Shown here: positions 40,066 through 48,752 of the stretch, piece by piece | How positions within the stretch are numbered: position 1 is the first letter of the stretch | Layout: every line of letters begins with the position of its first letter | Source: CF-118 sp035934385 | GTDB lineage: Bacteria; Chloroflexota; Dormibacteria; Dormibacterales; Dormibacteraceae | Assembly: GCA_035934385.1 (NCBI GenBank) | Contig: DASYXY010000008.1 | Span: forward strand, 1 to 64,000 | Direction of reading: 5' to 3' | Length of the DNA: 64,000 bases | The notes under the pieces: generated by a model | Told to the model about the DNA's origin: nothing | The model's input: the letters and a program-made list of their open reading frames with translations, nothing else | Database searches by the model: none | Position numbers and translations under genes: made by a program

Positions 40066-43000
40066 CGGCGCTCTGGAAGGCGGCGGTCGACGCGTCGCCC
40101 CCGCTGGCCCGCTGGCTCGAGCGTCCGAACGAGCGCCTGCGCGTAGGGCGACTGCCGCGCTCTGCGTGGCCGATCGTGGCCGCATCGATCGCGCGCGACC
40201 GAATCGGGCGAGGGCTCTCCCTGCTCGTCCTGGCGCCGGCGCCGGCGCGCTTTGCGGACGAGCTGCGCCCATGGCTGGGCGGCCGGCCCGCGGTTCACGT
40301 CTTCGCCGAGGTGGCCGTATCGTTTCTCGACCGGCCGCCGGCATACGACGAAGCGGTGAGTCTCCGCCTGGAGGCGCTCGAGGCGCTGGCACGCAGCGTC
40401 CGGGAGCCCGCCGTCGTCGTCTCTTCGCGGCGCGCCGCGCTGCGGGCGACCATCTCTCCGGCCGACCTCGCGGCTGGCACAGTCGAGCTCGAGCCCGGCG
40501 GGGGACCAGACCCTGTCACGGTGGCGACACGGCTGACCGAGCTGGGTTATTCGCGCGAGGCGCTGGTCGAGGAGCCGGGTCAGTTCTCGCTGCGCGGCGG
40601 CATCCTCGACGTGTTTCCCGCCGGCGCGGACGCTCCTGCTCGCGCGGAGTGGCTGGGCGACACCATCGACACGCTGCGCCTGTTCGACCCGGCCAACCAG
40701 CGGTCTGTGATGGGTCTCGGCCGGATCGTGATCCGCACCGGTCGCGAGCTGATGATCGGGCCCGATCGCGGAGCCCAGGCCGCGCAGCGTGTCCGCACCG
40801 AGCTCGACATCCTCGGGCTTCGCGCCGACGTGCGCGCGGAATGGGATGACGACCTGTCGCGGCTCGAGTCCGGCGTTACGTTTCCGGGCGTCGAGTTCTA
40901 CGCCGCCTACCTCGAGAGCGGAAAGCCATCGCTGTTCGACCATGTTCCTGAGCAGGTCGTGATGCTCGACTTCGAGCCGGAACGCCAGCTGGCCGACGCG
41001 CGTGCGATCAGCGAGGACACCGCGATGCTGGCCGCGGCCGAAGCCGAGAACGGCGAGCTGCCGGCGGGTTTCGAGCTGCCGGCGGTGCAGCTTTCGCGCC
41101 TGGGGCTCGAGGCGACCCGCGCGGCCATCGAGGTCACGGCCGGCGAGACGTACGGGGATGGGCTTGACCTCGGCTGGAACGACGCCGAGGCTCTGGTCGG
41201 CCGCAAGCGCGCGCTGGCTGCTGTCGCCGAACTGTCGGCAAGCTCGACGGTGGTCGTGGCGACGGAGCAGACCGACCGTTTTCGCGAGCTCCTCGCGGCG
41301 GACGCCGCGGGCGTCGCGGTGAAGGAGGTCGACCTGGACGTCGACATCGAGCTGGGCTCGGGCCTGCACCTGGCGGAGCAGGACGTTCAAGCGGGGACAT
41401 CCCAGTCTGCCTTCGGGTTCCGCCTCCTCACCGACGCCGAGCTCTATGGCCGCGTCCGGAGGCCGTCGACCCGCCGGGGAGTCTCCAGCCGGGCGCGCAC
41501 CGAGGAGCTGACCCGGGAGTTCACCCTCGAGTTCGCCCCCGGCGAGCTCGTGGTTCACGTCGACCACGGCATCGCCCGTTTTGGCGGCATGCGGCTCATC
41601 GACACCGACGGTGCCCACCGCGAATACCTGGAGCTCGAATACGCCGAGGCTGACCGCCTCTTCGTGCCGGTCGAGAACCTCGATCGCATTCAGAAGTACC
41701 TCGGCGGCGAGCAGCAGCCCACCTTGCACCGGCTCGGCACCGGCGACTGGACGCGCGCCCGCAGCCGCGCCAGGAAGGTCGTCCAGGACGTGGCCGAGGA
41801 CCTGCTCAAGATCTACTCCCAGCGCGAAGCGCGGCCGGGCATCGCCTTCGCTCCCGACACCGCCTGGCAGCAGGAGCTGGAGTCGTCCTTTCAATATGAG
41901 GAGACCCCGGACCAGCTGAACGCGCTGGCCGAGATCAAGGCGGACATGGAGTCCGACAGGCCGATGGACCGCCTCTTGTGCGGCGACGTCGGCTTCGGCA
42001 AGACGGAGCTCGCGCTGCGGGCGGCGTTCAAAGCTGCGATGAGCGGCAAGCAGGCGGCGCTGCTCGCGCCGACGACAGTGCTGGCACAGCAGCACTTCCA
42101 TGTGTTCCGAGAGCGGCTGTCCAACTTCCCGGTCACGGTCGAGATGCTTTCACGATTCGTCGACGACGAGACGCAGGAGCGAACGATCGACGGCCTGAAG
42201 GCAGGCCAGGTCGACATCGTCATCGGCACGCATCGCCTGCTGCAGAAGGACGTCAGGTTCAAACGGCTGGGCCTGCTCATCGTCGACGAGGAGCACCGCT
42301 TTGGCGTCATGCAGAAGGAACGGCTGAAGAAATTGCGGACGCAGCTCGACGTGCTGTCGCTGTCGGCCACGCCCATCCCGCGCACTCTGCACATGGCCGT
42401 TGGCGGCATCCGCGACATGAGCGTCATCCAGACGCCTCCCGAGGAGCGGCAGCCGATCAAGACGTTCGTGACCGCGGACGAGGACAACCTCGTGACCGAG
42501 GTGCTGTCACGCGAGCTTGAGCGGGGTGGCCAGGTCTACTACGTGCACAACCGCGTGCGCACCATTCAGAAGGCCGCCGAGCGCGTGCGCAGGCTCGTGC
42601 CGAACGCGCGGGTCGTAGTCGGGCACGGGCAGATGGCCGAGGACGAGCTCGCTCACGTGATGGTCGACTTCGAAGCCGGCAAGCACGACGTGCTCGTGTG
42701 CACCACCATCATCGAGTCGGGCCTCGACATCCCGAACGTCAACACCATCGTTGTCGAGCGGGCCGACCGATTCGGTCTCGCGCAGCTGTATCAGCTGAGA
42801 GGACGAGTCGGGCGGAGCGGCCGCCGCGCTTACGCCTACTTCCTGTACGACGCGCGCCGGTCGCTCACCGAGAGCGCCGACAAGCGCCTCGACGTGATCT
42901 CGGGACTGCACGAGCTTGGCCAGGGTTTCAAGATCGCGCTGCGCGACCTCGAGATTCGCGGCGCAGGCAACCTCTTGGGCACGGAGCAACACGGAGCGAT

Positions 43001-43565
43001 CGCCGCGGTCGGATTCGAGATGTACCTGCAGATGCTGCAGAGCGCGGTCAACAAGCTGCGCAGCGGCGCCGACGAGACCGCGGTGACCGACGTGCTGTCG
43101 ACCGCTGAGATGAACCTCGAGCTCCCACTCGACCACTTCATCCCGCGTTCGTACATCCGCGATGAGAAACTGCGGCTCGGCGCGTACCGCCAGCTCGCGG
43201 CGACGGAGGATGAGCCGGAGCTCGACGCGGTGCTGCGATCGCTCATCGACCGCTACGGCCCGGGCCCGGATCAGCTGGACAACCTGGTCTACTCACTGCG
43301 GGTCAAGCTCCGCGGGATGCGAATGGGCCTTCGCGGCGTGGTCGCGGAGGGTCATGACATCGTCATCCGCGTTGATCCGCAGCGGCTGCTGGACGTCGAC
43401 GAGCTGAACCGCCGGATGGCGGGTCGTTTGTCGATCGGGGTCAATCGCATCAAGATGCGACGCCAGGGCGAAGGCTGGCAGAAAGACCTGCTGATCCTGC
43501 TGGACGAGATGGCCGACCTCTACGGGACCGCCAACCTGGCCGTGACAGAATCTCGACGTGGCTGA
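40062..43565 (+). CDS. mfd: transcription-repair coupling factor Mfd
   Basis: 1167 residues, usual length. It has a UvrB-like N-terminal region (QFSLRGGILDVFPAG), a CarD-like RNA-polymerase-interaction domain (about 490-550; LVHVDHGIARFGGM), and superfamily-2 translocase motifs: GDVGFGKTE near 640, LAPTTVLAQQH, DEEHRFGV near 740 and SATPIPRTL. The VGRSGRRAYAYF motif and a C-terminal TRCF domain follow. Mfd removes stalled RNA polymerase at lesions and recruits UvrA. GTG start overlaps pth, and the 3' end overlaps mazG by 8 bases. Confidence 0.97.
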   Translation: MTALWKAAVDASPPLARWLERPNERLRVGRLPRSAWPIVAASIARDRIGRGLSLLVLAPAPARFADELRPWLGGRPAVHVFAEVAVSFLDRPPAYDEAVSLRLEALEALARSVREPAVVVSSRRAALRATISPADLAAGTVELEPGGGPDPVTVATRLTELGYSREALVEEPGQFSLRGGILDVFPAGADAPARAEWLGDTIDTLRLFDPANQRSVMGLGRIVIRTGRELMIGPDRGAQAAQRVRTELDILGLRADVRAEWDDDLSRLESGVTFPGVEFYAAYLESGKPSLFDHVPEQVVMLDFEPERQLADARAISEDTAMLAAAEAENGELPAGFELPAVQLSRLGLEATRAAIEVTAGETYGDGLDLGWNDAEALVGRKRALAAVAELSASSTVVVATEQTDRFRELLAADAAGVAVKEVDLDVDIELGSGLHLAEQDVQAGTSQSAFGFRLLTDAELYGRVRRPSTRRGVSSRARTEELTREFTLEFAPGELVVHVDHGIARFGGMRLIDTDGAHREYLELEYAEADRLFVPVENLDRIQKYLGGEQQPTLHRLGTGDWTRARSRARKVVQDVAEDLLKIYSQREARPGIAFAPDTAWQQELESSFQYEETPDQLNALAEIKADMESDRPMDRLLCGDVGFGKTELALRAAFKAAMSGKQAALLAPTTVLAQQHFHVFRERLSNFPVTVEMLSRFVDDETQERTIDGLKAGQVDIVIGTHRLLQKDVRFKRLGLLIVDEEHRFGVMQKERLKKLRTQLDVLSLSATPIPRTLHMAVGGIRDMSVIQTPPEERQPIKTFVTADEDNLVTEVLSRELERGGQVYYVHNRVRTIQKAAERVRRLVPNARVVVGHGQMAEDELAHVMVDFEAGKHDVLVCTTIIESGLDIPNVNTIVVERADRFGLAQLYQLRGRVGRSGRRAYAYFLYDARRSLTESADKRLDVISGLHELGQGFKIALRDLEIRGAGNLLGTEQHGAIAAVGFEMYLQMLQSAVNKLRSGADETAVTDVLSTAEMNLELPLDHFIPRSYIRDEKLRLGAYRQLAATEDEPELDAVLRSLIDRYGPGPDQLDNLVYSLRVKLRGMRMGLRGVVAEGHDIVIRVDPQRLLDVDELNRRMAGRLSIGVNRIKMRRQGEGWQKDLLILLDEMADLYGTANLAVTESRRG

Positions 43566-44340
43566 GGACAGGCCCTACTCACCAGGAATCGCTTCGCTGT
43601 TCGAGGTCGTGGCGCGGCTGCGCGCGCCGGACGGCTGTCCGTGGGACCGCGAGCAGACGCACGAGTCGCTCCGTCCGTACCTCCTGGAGGAGACGTATGA
43701 GCTGCTCGAGGCGATCGACGCGGGCGACGACGCGAAGATGAAAGAAGAGCTCGGCGACCTGCTCCTCCAGGTGGCGATGCACGCGGAGATCGCTGCCCAG
43801 GAGGGACGCTTCGACGCCGCTGAGGTCTCCGAGGCCGCGGCGGCGAAGATGGTCGCTCGGCATCCCCACGTGTTCGGCGACGTCTCGGTCGCGAGCTCGG
43901 ATGAGGTGCTGCGCAACTGGGAGCACAACAAGGAGCGCGAGGCGCGCAAGGCCGGCCGGGATGACGAATCAGTCGTCGACCGCGTGCCCGCGACGCTGCC
44001 GGCTCTCGCGTGGGCGCTAGGCTTGCAGAAGCGCGCCGCGCGAGTTGGTTTCGACTACGCGTCGACGACGGACAGCGCCGAGGCGGTCGCGGAGGAGGCG
44101 CGCGAGCTAGCCGCCGCGACGGACCCGAACGCGGTTTTTGACGAGCTGGGCGACCTGCTGTTCGCCGTGGTGTCGCTTTCTCGCCGGTTGAAGGTCAATC
44201 CCGAGGACGCGCTTCGCGTCGCCGGCCAGCGCTTTCGCAAACGATTCGCGGCCATGGAGTCAGGGCTTGTCCGGGAAGGGAAGTCCTTCCGCGACCTCGA
44301 CTCGGCGGACCTGGTCAAACGGTGGGACGAGGCGCGCTGA
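43558..44340 (+). CDS. mazG: nucleoside triphosphate pyrophosphohydrolase MazG
   Basis: 260 residues with a GTG start inside the 3' end of mfd. The first all-alpha NTP-PPase domain has DGCPWDREQTHESLRPYLLEE...E, where EETYEL and EELGDLLLQV carry the metal-binding ExxE and ExxD pairs. A second MazG-like half follows (DELGDLLFAVVSLSR). It hydrolyses NTPs and dNTPs to monophosphates. Length and double-domain layout are typical. The mfd-mazG order is common. Confidence 0.95.
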   Translation: MAEDRPYSPGIASLFEVVARLRAPDGCPWDREQTHESLRPYLLEETYELLEAIDAGDDAKMKEELGDLLLQVAMHAEIAAQEGRFDAAEVSEAAAAKMVARHPHVFGDVSVASSDEVLRNWEHNKEREARKAGRDDESVVDRVPATLPALAWALGLQKRAARVGFDYASTTDSAEAVAEEARELAAATDPNAVFDELGDLLFAVVSLSRRLKVNPEDALRVAGQRFRKRFAAMESGLVREGKSFRDLDSADLVKRWDEAR

Positions 44341-44341
44341 C

Positions 44342-44370
44342 CCGACAAACGCGAAACCGTTTGCTATAGT
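44342..44370 (+). promoter_or_regulatory. sigma-70-type promoter of ftsB-like gene
   Basis: CCGACA (44342-44347) and TATAGT (44365-44370) are separated by 17 bases, placing a start near 44377 and leaving a leader of about 36 bases before the ATG at 44413. The GACA half of the -35 and five of six -10 positions match consensus. Confidence 0.55.
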
Positions 44371-44412
44371 CGCTCCCGCTCGAACGCCGAACGTCACCGC
44401 CAACGATTCAGC

Positions 44413-44778
44413 ATGAGACAGACCACCATCGCGCTCGCCCCACCCGGCGTCCCACGTCCTCGGCTCGTTGCCGCCAGGCGCACGATCGTCTTCGTTGTCG
44501 TGCTCTTCGTGGCCGCATGGGCCGCTGTCGGCTACGCGCAAGAGGCGTACCTCGGGCACAGGCTGAGCCAGCAGGTCAGCGACCTGCGTCAACAGAACCA
44601 GGTGCTGGCGCAGCAGAACCAGGGGTATCGCCGCGACATCAACGCCACCAACTCGGGCGCGGCCGACGAGGAGGAGGCGCGGCGCAACGGTTACTCCAAA
44701 CCGTACGAGCATGTCTACCTGGTGACCGGCACGCCAAGCCCGGCACCGCCATCGCCAAAAGCGAGTCCGACTCCGTGA
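44413..44778 (+). CDS. FtsB/DivIC-family septum formation initiator
   Basis: 121 residues. A short cytoplasmic N-terminus and one membrane helix (TIVFVVVLFVAAWAAVGYAQ) are followed by an extracytoplasmic coiled coil (LSQQVSDLRQQNQVLAQQNQGYRRDI). The FtsB/DivIC tail motif ARRNGYSKPYEHVYLV and a Pro-rich end (TPSPAPPSPKASPTP) complete it. FtsB/DivIC works with FtsL/FtsQ in the divisome. The gene has its own promoter and lies upstream of the initiator tRNA. Confidence 0.83.
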   Translation: MRQTTIALAPPGVPRPRLVAARRTIVFVVVLFVAAWAAVGYAQEAYLGHRLSQQVSDLRQQNQVLAQQNQGYRRDINATNSGAADEEEARRNGYSKPYEHVYLVTGTPSPAPPSPKASPTP

Positions 44779-44821
44779 CCTGGACGAACTGACGGCCCCC
44801 GGGGCCCCAAAAATCCGCGGG

Positions 44822-44827
44822 TATAAT
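44822..44827 (+). promoter_or_regulatory. -10 element of initiator tRNA gene
   Basis: A consensus TATAAT ends five bases before the tRNA 5' end, so transcription would begin at or near its first base. No good -35 box is found at 17 bases; a CTGACG lies 27 bases upstream. A short GGCCCCCGGGGCC inverted repeat stands between. Confidence 0.5.
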
Positions 44828-44832
44828 CGGAT

Positions 44833-44907
44833 CGCGGAGTGGAGCAGCGGCAGCTCGTCGGGCTCATAACCCGAAGGTCGTCGGTTCGAATCCGACCTCC
44901 GCAACCA
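44833..44907 (+). tRNA. initiator tRNA-Met (CAU), CCA encoded
   Basis: 75 bases including CCA. The acceptor CGCGGAG pairs with CTCCGCA with an unpaired C1-A72, and the anticodon stem has three consecutive G-C pairs (GGG-CTCATAA-CCC). Both are bacterial initiator features. The T-arm is TCGG-TTCGAAT-CCGA. The identity as formyl-Met initiator is secure from these marks. Confidence 0.95.
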
Positions 44908-44960
44908 ACTCTCCTCGCCTGCCGCTTCGCCTTGTGGTGAACGCACCGTACGCTTGCGGC

Positions 44961-45320
44961 GTGGCTGACATCGAGATCGACGGCGCAACCCTCGTGGTGC
45001 ATATCCGCGGCGCGGACCAGCTCTGGGCGCTTGCCACCAGGCTCGAGGTGCCGCTCGTGCACATCGCCGGCGTGGACCTCGACGTTCCTGACGCCCGCGA
45101 CGTGTTTCACGGCCTGCGGATGGCCGGCACGAACCTGCCGGGCGTCATCACGGCGGGCAGGTTTCTGCACCAGGGCGAGTGGGCCTTCTGGGACGTGCAC
45201 GATCCGAGCAAGGCGATCGCCATCAGGCTCCACGACGAGCGCTACGGCCGCCTGGTGATCGGCGTCGACGACCCGCATGCGACCGCGGCGGCGATCAACG
45301 CGGCCCTGGGTCGGAGCTAG
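44961..45320 (+). CDS. conserved hypothetical small protein (actinobacterial-type)
   Basis: 119 residues from a GTG at 44961 (VADIEIDGATLVVHIRG). The layout of strands, the central HGLRMAGTNLPGVITAGRF and the ending LVIGVDDPHATAAAIN resemble a widespread actinobacterial PH-domain-like family of unknown function. It follows the initiator tRNA by 53 bases and may be in the same transcript. No enzymatic motif is visible. Confidence 0.75.
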   Translation: MADIEIDGATLVVHIRGADQLWALATRLEVPLVHIAGVDLDVPDARDVFHGLRMAGTNLPGVITAGRFLHQGEWAFWDVHDPSKAIAIRLHDERYGRLVIGVDDPHATAAAINAALGRS

Positions 45321-45329
45321 GGCCGAAGG

Positions 45330-45335
45330 TATACT
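45330..45335 (+). promoter_or_regulatory. -10 element of tiny basic ORF / tRNA-tilS unit
   Basis: TATACT, five of six matches to the -10 consensus, ends seven bases before the CTG at 45343, consistent with leaderless initiation. The resulting transcript would continue through the CAU tRNA and tilS, for which no nearer promoter is apparent. Confidence 0.4.
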
Positions 45336-45342
45336 CGAACGC

Positions 45343-45426
45343 CTGAACAAGAGAAAGAAGGTCGCGCTGGCCAAGCGCAGGACCAAGAAGAGGAAGCTGA
45401 AGGCGCGGGCCGGAGCGGCGCGCTAG
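45343..45426 (+). CDS. very small basic protein, possibly ribosome-associated (CTG start)
   Basis: A 27-residue ORF (NKRKKVALAKRRTKKRKLKA and so on), more than half Lys/Arg, ending in TAG at 45424. The only start-like codon in frame is CTG at 45343; no ATG, GTG or TTG exists between the upstream stop and the basic run. Composition resembles tiny ribosomal proteins such as bS22/AURKAIP1-type or bTHX, but I cannot assign it. The purine-rich DNA and unbroken basic run argue for a real gene. Confidence 0.45.
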   Translation: MNKRKKVALAKRRTKKRKLKARAGAAR

Positions 45427-45452
45427 GATTCCACGGCCCGTTTGGTCGGTAC

Positions 45453-45528
45453 GGTGCCGTAGCTCAGGTGGTAGAGCGCGCGACTCATAATCGCGTTGTC
45501 GCTGGTTCGAGTCCAGCCGGCACCACCA
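45453..45528 (+). tRNA. tRNA with CAU anticodon, probably tRNA-Ile2 (lysidine type)
   Basis: 76 bases including CCA. The acceptor GGTGCCG pairs fully with CGGCACC. The anticodon loop is CTCATAA within CGCGA/TCGCG, and the T-arm is CTGG-TTCGAGT-CCAG. The fully paired acceptor excludes the initiator. The anticodon and T-arm stretches closely resemble E. coli tRNA-Ile2 (GCGACTCATAATCGC, GTCGCTGG), and tilS, the enzyme that converts this CAU to lysidine-AU, follows directly. Elongator Met remains possible. The last A of CCA is also the first base of the tilS ATG. Confidence 0.85.
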
Positions 45529-46820
45529 TGCCCGACGCCGTCACCGGCGAGATTCACTCAACCGACCTGATCGCTGTTGGCGAGCGCGTGCTTGTTGCCT
45601 TCTCGGGCGGCCACGACTCCACCGCGCTTCTCCTCGCGCTGCGGGAAGAGGGGCACGACCTCGTGGCTGCCCACTACGACCATGCGCTGCAGGAGGGCTC
45701 CGCGCTCGTGGCGACCCATGTCCGGCGTGTGTGCGCGGCGCTCGGAGTGCCGCTGGTCATCGAACGGCGCGGTGCGCCGTTGGGCAAAGGCTCGGTGCAG
45801 GCTGCCGCGCGCGCGCTGCGTTACGAGTTCCTCGAGCGCGCGGCCGCGGAGGCCGGCGCCCACAAGGTCGCGCTGGCGCACATCGCGGACGACCGGGTCG
45901 AGGGCGCGGCGATGCACCTGTTGCGCGGCTGCGGTCTCGCCGGGCTGCGTGGCATGCCCGCGCGGCGCGGCCGTTTCGTGCGACCGCTCCTCAACGTCTG
46001 GCGAAGCGAAGTCATCGCGTACCTCGAGGCAAGAGGGGTTAGCGCCCTCGAAGACCCGGCCAACTCCAACCTGTCCTATGCGCGTGTGCGGATGCGGAGG
46101 CAGATTCTGCCCGCGCTCGAGCGCGACCGCCCAGGCATCGTGAGGCGCCTTCACGCGGCGGCGCAGACAGCGGCGGCGATGCAGGACGCCATCACCGCTC
46201 GGGCGGCGGGCACCAGCTTGCGCGCTGCCGTCGCGGCCATGAGCCCACCGGTCGCGGCGGAGCGCATGCGGACGCTTTACGCGGAGGCGGGCGGGCGGCT
46301 GCCCGCGCTGACGCGGGGCCAGCTCGAGTCCATGGTCCGGCTGGCGGCCGGCGTGCGCGGAGGAACCGGGATCGACCTGCCGGGCGGCATGAGGTTTCGG
46401 GTGGTCGGCTCACGCATGGAGGTCGTCGCGCGCGTTCCACCATTGATGGAGAGCGTGCTGAACATCCGCCCGTGCAGCGGCTGCGACGAAGCCGGCGCGG
46501 CTCACCTCAAGCTCGGCGCGTTGACGCTCGGCCACCGGCGCCCAGGCCTCCGCATGCGCCCCGCAGGCGGCGCGGGCTCACGCAAGCTGCAGGATATCCT
46601 GGTCGATGCGCGGGTGCCTCGGGAGGATCGAGACGCCCTGCCGCTGGTCTTCGCGGGCGATCGGCTGGCGTGGGTGCCGGGGGTCGCGGTCGACCGGGAA
46701 CTGCAGGCCGAACCCGGCGAAACCTCACTGCACGTAACAGTCACACGTATCCTGTCCGTCAGGAACTCACAAATGTCAGTGCTAGAATCGCCCGACAGCC
46801 CCCCAGGAGATCCGAGTTGA
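45528..46820 (+). CDS. tilS: tRNA(Ile)-lysidine synthetase TilS
   Basis: 430 residues from the ATG at 45528, which shares its A with the CCA end of the upstream tRNA. The PP-loop VLVAFSGGHDSTALL (residues 26-31 SGGHDS) activates the anticodon C with ATP, and HYDHAL follows. HIADDRVEGAAMHLLRG and the RPLLNVWRSEVIAYLE, DPANSNLSYARVRMR segments are typical, and a TilS C-terminal domain follows (RKLQDILVDARVPREDRD). The enzyme changes tRNA-Ile2 from CAU to k2C-AU. No ribosome binding site can exist other than within the tRNA. The stop overlaps the ftsH TTG. Confidence 0.94.
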   Translation: MPDAVTGEIHSTDLIAVGERVLVAFSGGHDSTALLLALREEGHDLVAAHYDHALQEGSALVATHVRRVCAALGVPLVIERRGAPLGKGSVQAAARALRYEFLERAAAEAGAHKVALAHIADDRVEGAAMHLLRGCGLAGLRGMPARRGRFVRPLLNVWRSEVIAYLEARGVSALEDPANSNLSYARVRMRRQILPALERDRPGIVRRLHAAAQTAAAMQDAITARAAGTSLRAAVAAMSPPVAAERMRTLYAEAGGRLPALTRGQLESMVRLAAGVRGGTGIDLPGGMRFRVVGSRMEVVARVPPLMESVLNIRPCSGCDEAGAAHLKLGALTLGHRRPGLRMRPAGGAGSRKLQDILVDARVPREDRDALPLVFAGDRLAWVPGVAVDRELQAEPGETSLHVTVTRILSVRNSQMSVLESPDSPPGDPS

Positions 46821-48661
46821 GCCGCTTCCCCCGCTCCAGCCTGTTCTATTTCGCACTCGTCGTCGTCCTCGGTCTTGTGTTCTGGTTCACGTGGCAGTCG
46901 ATCCAGGGCAGCCAGAGCTCCACTGACTGGACCTACTCCGACCTGATCACGAACATCACCGACGGAGGCGTGAAGCAGGTCGACGTCAAGGGCACGGACG
47001 CGGTCGCCACCGACAACGGCGGCACCAGGCACAACGTGACCGTTCCCGACTGCTCTGCCAGCGGCAACGATTGGTGCACCCAGTACGCGACCAGGACCAA
47101 GATCAAGCTCGAGAGCAGCAGCAGCGGCCAGTACCTGCTGAGCGTGCTGCTGCCGAACATCATCCTGGTCGTCCTGATCGGGGCCTTCATGTGGTGGGTG
47201 CTGAGGCAGACCCAGAGCGGCAACAACCAGGCGATCTCGTTCGGGCGGTCGCGCGCGCGCATGATCGCCGGCGACAAACCGGCCATCACGTTCGCCGACG
47301 TCGCGGGCGTGGACGAGGCTAAACAGGAGCTCACCGAGATCGTCGAGTTCCTGAAATACCCGGAGAAGTTCGTGGCCCTCGGCGCACGCATTCCGAAGGG
47401 CGTGCTACTGGTCGGACCCCCGGGCACCGGCAAGACGCTGCTGAGCAAGGCGGTCGCCGGCGAGGCCGGCGTGCCTTTCTTCTCGATCTCCGGCTCGGAG
47501 TTCGTGGAGATGTTCGTCGGCGTCGGCGCCAGCCGCGTCCGCGACCTCTTCGACCAGGCCAAGAAGAACTCGCCGTGCATCGTGTTCGTGGACGAGATCG
47601 ACGCGGTCGGCCGCCAGCGCGGCGCCGGCCTCGGTGGCGGTCACGACGAACGCGAGCAGACGCTCAACCAGCTGCTCGTCGAGATGGATGGATTCGACAC
47701 CAACACGCACGTCATCGTCATCGCGGCCACCAACCGGCCGGACGTGCTCGACCCTGCGCTGCTGCGTCCCGGACGTTTCGACCGCCACGTGACGCTGGAC
47801 CGGCCGGACATCAAGGGCCGCCGCGCCATCCTCGACGTGCACGCGCGCAACAAGCCGCTCGATACGACCGTCGACCTCGACGTGCTGGCGCGCCAGACCC
47901 CAGGCTTCAGCGGTGCTGACCTCGCGAACCTCATCAACGAGGCCGCGATCCTCGCGGCGCGCGCGAACAAGAAGGTCATCGGCATGGACGAGCTCGAGGA
48001 GGCGATCGCGCGAGTGATCGCCGGTCCAGAGCGTAAGAGCAGGCGCATCTCCGACCACGAGAAGGAGGTGATCGCGTACCACGAGACAGGTCACGCGCTC
48101 GTGATGAAGGCGCTGCCGCACGCTGACCCGGTGCACAAGGTGTCGATCATCTCCCGTGGCATGGCGCTGGGCTGGACGCTCAGCCTTCCGGAGGAGGACA
48201 AGTACCTCATCTCCAAGGACGAGCTTATGGACCAGATCGCGGGCATCATGGGTGGCCGCGTCGCGGAGGAGATCGTCTTCGGGGACGTGACCTCAGGCGC
48301 CGAGAACGACATCCAGAAGGCGACGCAGATGGCGCGCCGCATGGTCACGCAGTGGGGCATGTCGGACAAGCTCGGCAACGTGGCGATGGGCCACCGGGAG
48401 GAGCTGGTCTTCCTCGGCCGCGACCTCGGCGAGCAGCGCAACTACTCGGAAGAGGTGGCCGCGATCATCGACGAGGAGATCCGGTCGATCATCAACCACG
48501 GCTACCAGACCGCGAAGGGAATCCTGGTCGCGAAGCGCGACAAGATGGACGCGGTCGTCGAGCGGCTGAAGGTCGTCGAGACGCTCGACGGCAAAGAGCT
48601 GGACGAGATCCTGAACCTGGAGCCCGAGGCTCCGGCCGCCGCGAGCTCTTCAGCAGGCTAG
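46817..48661 (+). CDS. ftsH: ATP-dependent zinc metalloprotease FtsH
   Basis: 614 residues from a TTG at 46817 preceded by AGGAG (46804-46809) at good spacing. Two helices flank a short extracytoplasmic domain (about 27-105). The AAA domain has Walker A GPPGTGKT near 200, Walker B IVFVDEID near 255, the second region of homology RPGRFDRHV near 317 and the pore motif FVEMFVG. The zinc site HETGH is near 422-426. FtsH degrades misassembled membrane proteins and regulators. TTGA overlap with tilS gives the common tilS-ftsH pair (hpt is absent). Confidence 0.97.
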   Translation: MSRFPRSSLFYFALVVVLGLVFWFTWQSIQGSQSSTDWTYSDLITNITDGGVKQVDVKGTDAVATDNGGTRHNVTVPDCSASGNDWCTQYATRTKIKLESSSSGQYLLSVLLPNIILVVLIGAFMWWVLRQTQSGNNQAISFGRSRARMIAGDKPAITFADVAGVDEAKQELTEIVEFLKYPEKFVALGARIPKGVLLVGPPGTGKTLLSKAVAGEAGVPFFSISGSEFVEMFVGVGASRVRDLFDQAKKNSPCIVFVDEIDAVGRQRGAGLGGGHDEREQTLNQLLVEMDGFDTNTHVIVIAATNRPDVLDPALLRPGRFDRHVTLDRPDIKGRRAILDVHARNKPLDTTVDLDVLARQTPGFSGADLANLINEAAILAARANKKVIGMDELEEAIARVIAGPERKSRRISDHEKEVIAYHETGHALVMKALPHADPVHKVSIISRGMALGWTLSLPEEDKYLISKDELMDQIAGIMGGRVAEEIVFGDVTSGAENDIQKATQMARRMVTQWGMSDKLGNVAMGHREELVFLGRDLGEQRNYSEEVAAIIDEEIRSIINHGYQTAKGILVAKRDKMDAVVERLKVVETLDGKELDEILNLEPEAPAAASSSAG

Positions 48662-48752
48662 AACGCCAGACCGTCTAGTCGTCGCGGGGCGGGGCAACCT
48701 CGGCCGCAGTCTTGCTCGCGCGCTGAATGCCAGGCTCGTACCCGCTCGCAGC

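Noticed and set aside
38880..42101. 1073-codon open frame antisense to ybeY, pth and mfd
   Set aside because: It runs opposite three genes with clear family motifs, has the Arg/Leu/Gln/His-rich composition of a high-GC shadow frame, and shows no domain.
46472..46816. N-terminal extension of the ftsH reading frame
   Set aside because: It overlaps tilS on the same strand, is Arg/Pro/Gly-rich, and the TTG at 46817 has a proper SD and the expected FtsH N-terminus.
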